Assembly (NCBI GenBank): GCA_004357435.1
Contig: SMVS01000129.1
Location: 1-12,999 of the forward strand
DNA length: 12,999 bases
Direction of reading: 5' to 3'
From: Nitrospina sp.
GTDB lineage: Bacteria; Nitrospinota; Nitrospinia; Nitrospinales; Nitrospinaceae
Positions 11,980-12,999 of the stretch are shown in pieces. The translations under genes and the position numbers were made by a program. The notes under the pieces are model-generated. The model ran no database searches, had not been told where the DNA came from, and saw nothing but the letters and a program-made list of their open reading frames with translations. Positions within the stretch are counted from its first letter, which is position 1; every line of letters begins with the position of its first letter.

Positions 11980-12855
11980 TCAGGCAGGCCCCACCCAGGA
12001 CCGCCAGTCGCCGTCGATCATGCCCTTGTCTTTGTAGCGTTGCATGGCGTGTGGACAATGGCAGTTTCTGTCCCGGTTGCGGAGAAGTTCCAAGCAGGCC
12101 TGAAGTATGACCGGAAACTTTTTAACCGCTTGCTCCACCACCGTCTTCTCCTCTTCACTCTGCATGCCTTCGAACAACCGGCCTTTTTGAAACTCCCGGG
12201 TGACCACGCCCTCGGCGTAATTGGTGAGATAGCACAAAGGGGCGTAACACATCTCCAACTCGCGCGCCAGAAAAGCTTCCGGCGCAAGGGTCATGCCCAC
12301 CAGGTCGGCCCCGATGATTCTGAGTTTGCGAATTTCGGCGGGCGATTCCAACCGCGGCCCCTCGGTGCACGCATAAACTCCGGCCTCGTGATGGGGCAGA
12401 GCGGCTTGATGCAGGGCATCGTGAAGGGACGCCCGGATTTCCGGGCAAAAGGGATCACTCTGCCGGATGAAACCGATGCCGCTGTTTTTGTAAAAGGTCA
12501 TTTCGCGGTTTTTGGTTTCGTCAATGATGTCATGCGGCACTACAAAATCTCCCGGCTTGAAAACCGGGTTTATGATTCCGGGACCGGACCAGGCCAGGAT
12601 GCGCTCGACGCCACATTCCTTAAGCGCATAAATATTGGCCCGGTAATTGACGAAGGGGGCGGTGATGGCATAATCGGTTTCACCGTGGCGGGATAAAAAT
12701 AGAAATCCGGATTCTTGAGTTTGAAAATGATGAATCGGCGCGCTCTCACCAAACGGAGTGGAACCCGCGGCGCATGCCAATTCCTCGCCCAACAGGTTGG
12801 CCTGAAGCAGGTGGTAGGCACCACTGCCCCCAATGACTGCCAAAGATTCTTTCAT
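11980..12855 (-). CDS. MTAP/PNP-family purine nucleoside phosphorylase (MTA or 6-oxopurine substrate)
   Basis: This 291-residue cytoplasmic enzyme is of the 5'-methylthioadenosine phosphorylase / purine nucleoside phosphorylase family, which cleaves a nucleoside with phosphate to give free base and sugar 1-phosphate. Landmarks are the phosphate-binding GGSGAY (9-14), FLSRHG (53-58), VNYRANIYALKECGV (69-83), KPGDFVVPHDIID (100-112), EGPRLESPAEIR (165-176), GADLVGMTLAPEAFLARE (182-199) and LTNYAEG (210-216). In MTA phosphorylases the last motif has Asp contacting the 6-amino group; here it is Asn212, as in 6-oxopurine enzymes, so methylthioinosine, inosine or guanosine may be the substrate. The C-terminus carries Cys265-His-Cys267, recalling the CXC motif of a Sulfolobus MTA phosphorylase. 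The ATG at 12855 gives the glycine motif at the expected place but has no clear Shine-Dalgarno. A gene fragment lies 72 bases upstream on the same strand. Confidence 0.9.
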   Translation of the reverse strand: MKESLAVIGGSGAYHLLQANLLGEELACAAGSTPFGESAPIHHFQTQESGFLFLSRHGETDYAITAPFVNYRANIYALKECGVERILAWSGPGIINPVFKPGDFVVPHDIIDETKNREMTFYKNSGIGFIRQSDPFCPEIRASLHDALHQAALPHHEAGVYACTEGPRLESPAEIRKLRIIGADLVGMTLAPEAFLARELEMCYAPLCYLTNYAEGVVTREFQKGRLFEGMQSEEEKTVVEQAVKKFPVILQACLELLRNRDRNCHCPHAMQRYKDKGMIDGDWRSWVGPA

Positions 12856-12927
12856 AATCCGTTTGCTTGCTTTTGAGGGGTTGCTGATTGATGACTGTTC
12901 GCTTGTCTGGCAGAATTGGAATGGGGT

Positions 12928-12999
12928 TCAGTCCAGGTAGTTTTCAATGTCCGCTACATAATTCGCGGCCGATTCCCGAATATTTCTGGACTCACCTTC
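12928..12999 (-). CDS. C-terminal end of an unidentified minus-strand gene (partial)
   Basis: Reading in from the window edge on the minus strand, one frame is open for 23 codons and ends with TGA at 12930-12928. The residues run from EGESRNIRE through ANYVADIENYLD. The other two minus-strand frames meet stops quickly, and the peptide has the mixed charged and aliphatic look of a C-terminal helix. The stop lies 72 bases before the phosphorylase start on the same strand, so the two genes may share an operon. I do not recognise the family from this fragment. Confidence 0.55.
   Translation of the reverse strand, partial: EGESRNIRESAANYVADIENYLD

Overview
The window is a stretch of bacterial chromosome of moderately high G+C, made mostly of core and metabolic genes. 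It has no phage or plasmid genes, transposase, rRNA, tRNA or CRISPR array. A Gram-negative host is suggested by a squalene-hopene cyclase, an exported SUMF1-fold protein and a TIGR00341 (DUF389) membrane protein. The order rplM-rpsI-argC-argJ, the YchJ/SEC-C protein and the general look of the proteins recall Nitrospinota (Nitrospina-like) or deltaproteobacterial-grade genomes. That placement is an impression from memory, not a database result.

Layout. Positions 1-663 hold the 3' part of an uncharacterised gene ending in a pseudopilin-tail-like domain. Positions 737-1679 carry two tandem, same-strand paralogues: a DUF2007 domain followed by a zinc ribbon. They converge, with a 7-base gap, on a minus-strand cluster read in the order rplM (L13), rpsI (S9), argC, argJ (4885 down to 1687), driven by a good sigma70-type promoter near 4933-4964. 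Divergent from this cluster is a complete squalene-hopene cyclase gene (5105-7093). Next comes a small accessory-looking segment (about 7102-8187): two minus-strand genes, a 64-residue two-helix membrane protein and a YchJ/SEC-C protein, flanked by two diverged copies of a roughly 115-135 bp intergenic repeat. A hairpin-rich spacer leads to an exported SUMF1-fold protein (8325-9149), which converges on a DUF389 membrane protein (9172-10167). A 281-bp divergent spacer then precedes a multi-pass GT-C-like membrane protein (10449-11972). This converges, again with a 7-base gap, on an MTA/purine nucleoside phosphorylase (11980-12855). The window ends in the C-terminal codons of one more minus-strand gene (12928-12999).

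How the genes work together. ArgC and ArgJ supply two steps of the acetyl cycle of arginine synthesis and appear to be transcribed with two ribosomal-protein genes, which would tie arginine supply to growth. The cyclase makes hopene, the parent of membrane hopanoids; no other hopanoid gene is present. The phosphorylase belongs to methylthioadenosine or purine salvage. The other genes have no demonstrable link to one another.

Most unusual features: the paired, hairpin-rich intergenic repeat with partial terminal inverted repeats (plus a possible third remnant at 10360-10408); several starts without a Shine-Dalgarno but with a -10-like hexamer 5-8 bases upstream, suggesting leaderless mRNAs; and a phosphorylase whose base-binding motif reads Asn where true MTA phosphorylases have Asp. 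I see no convincing undescribed multi-gene system.
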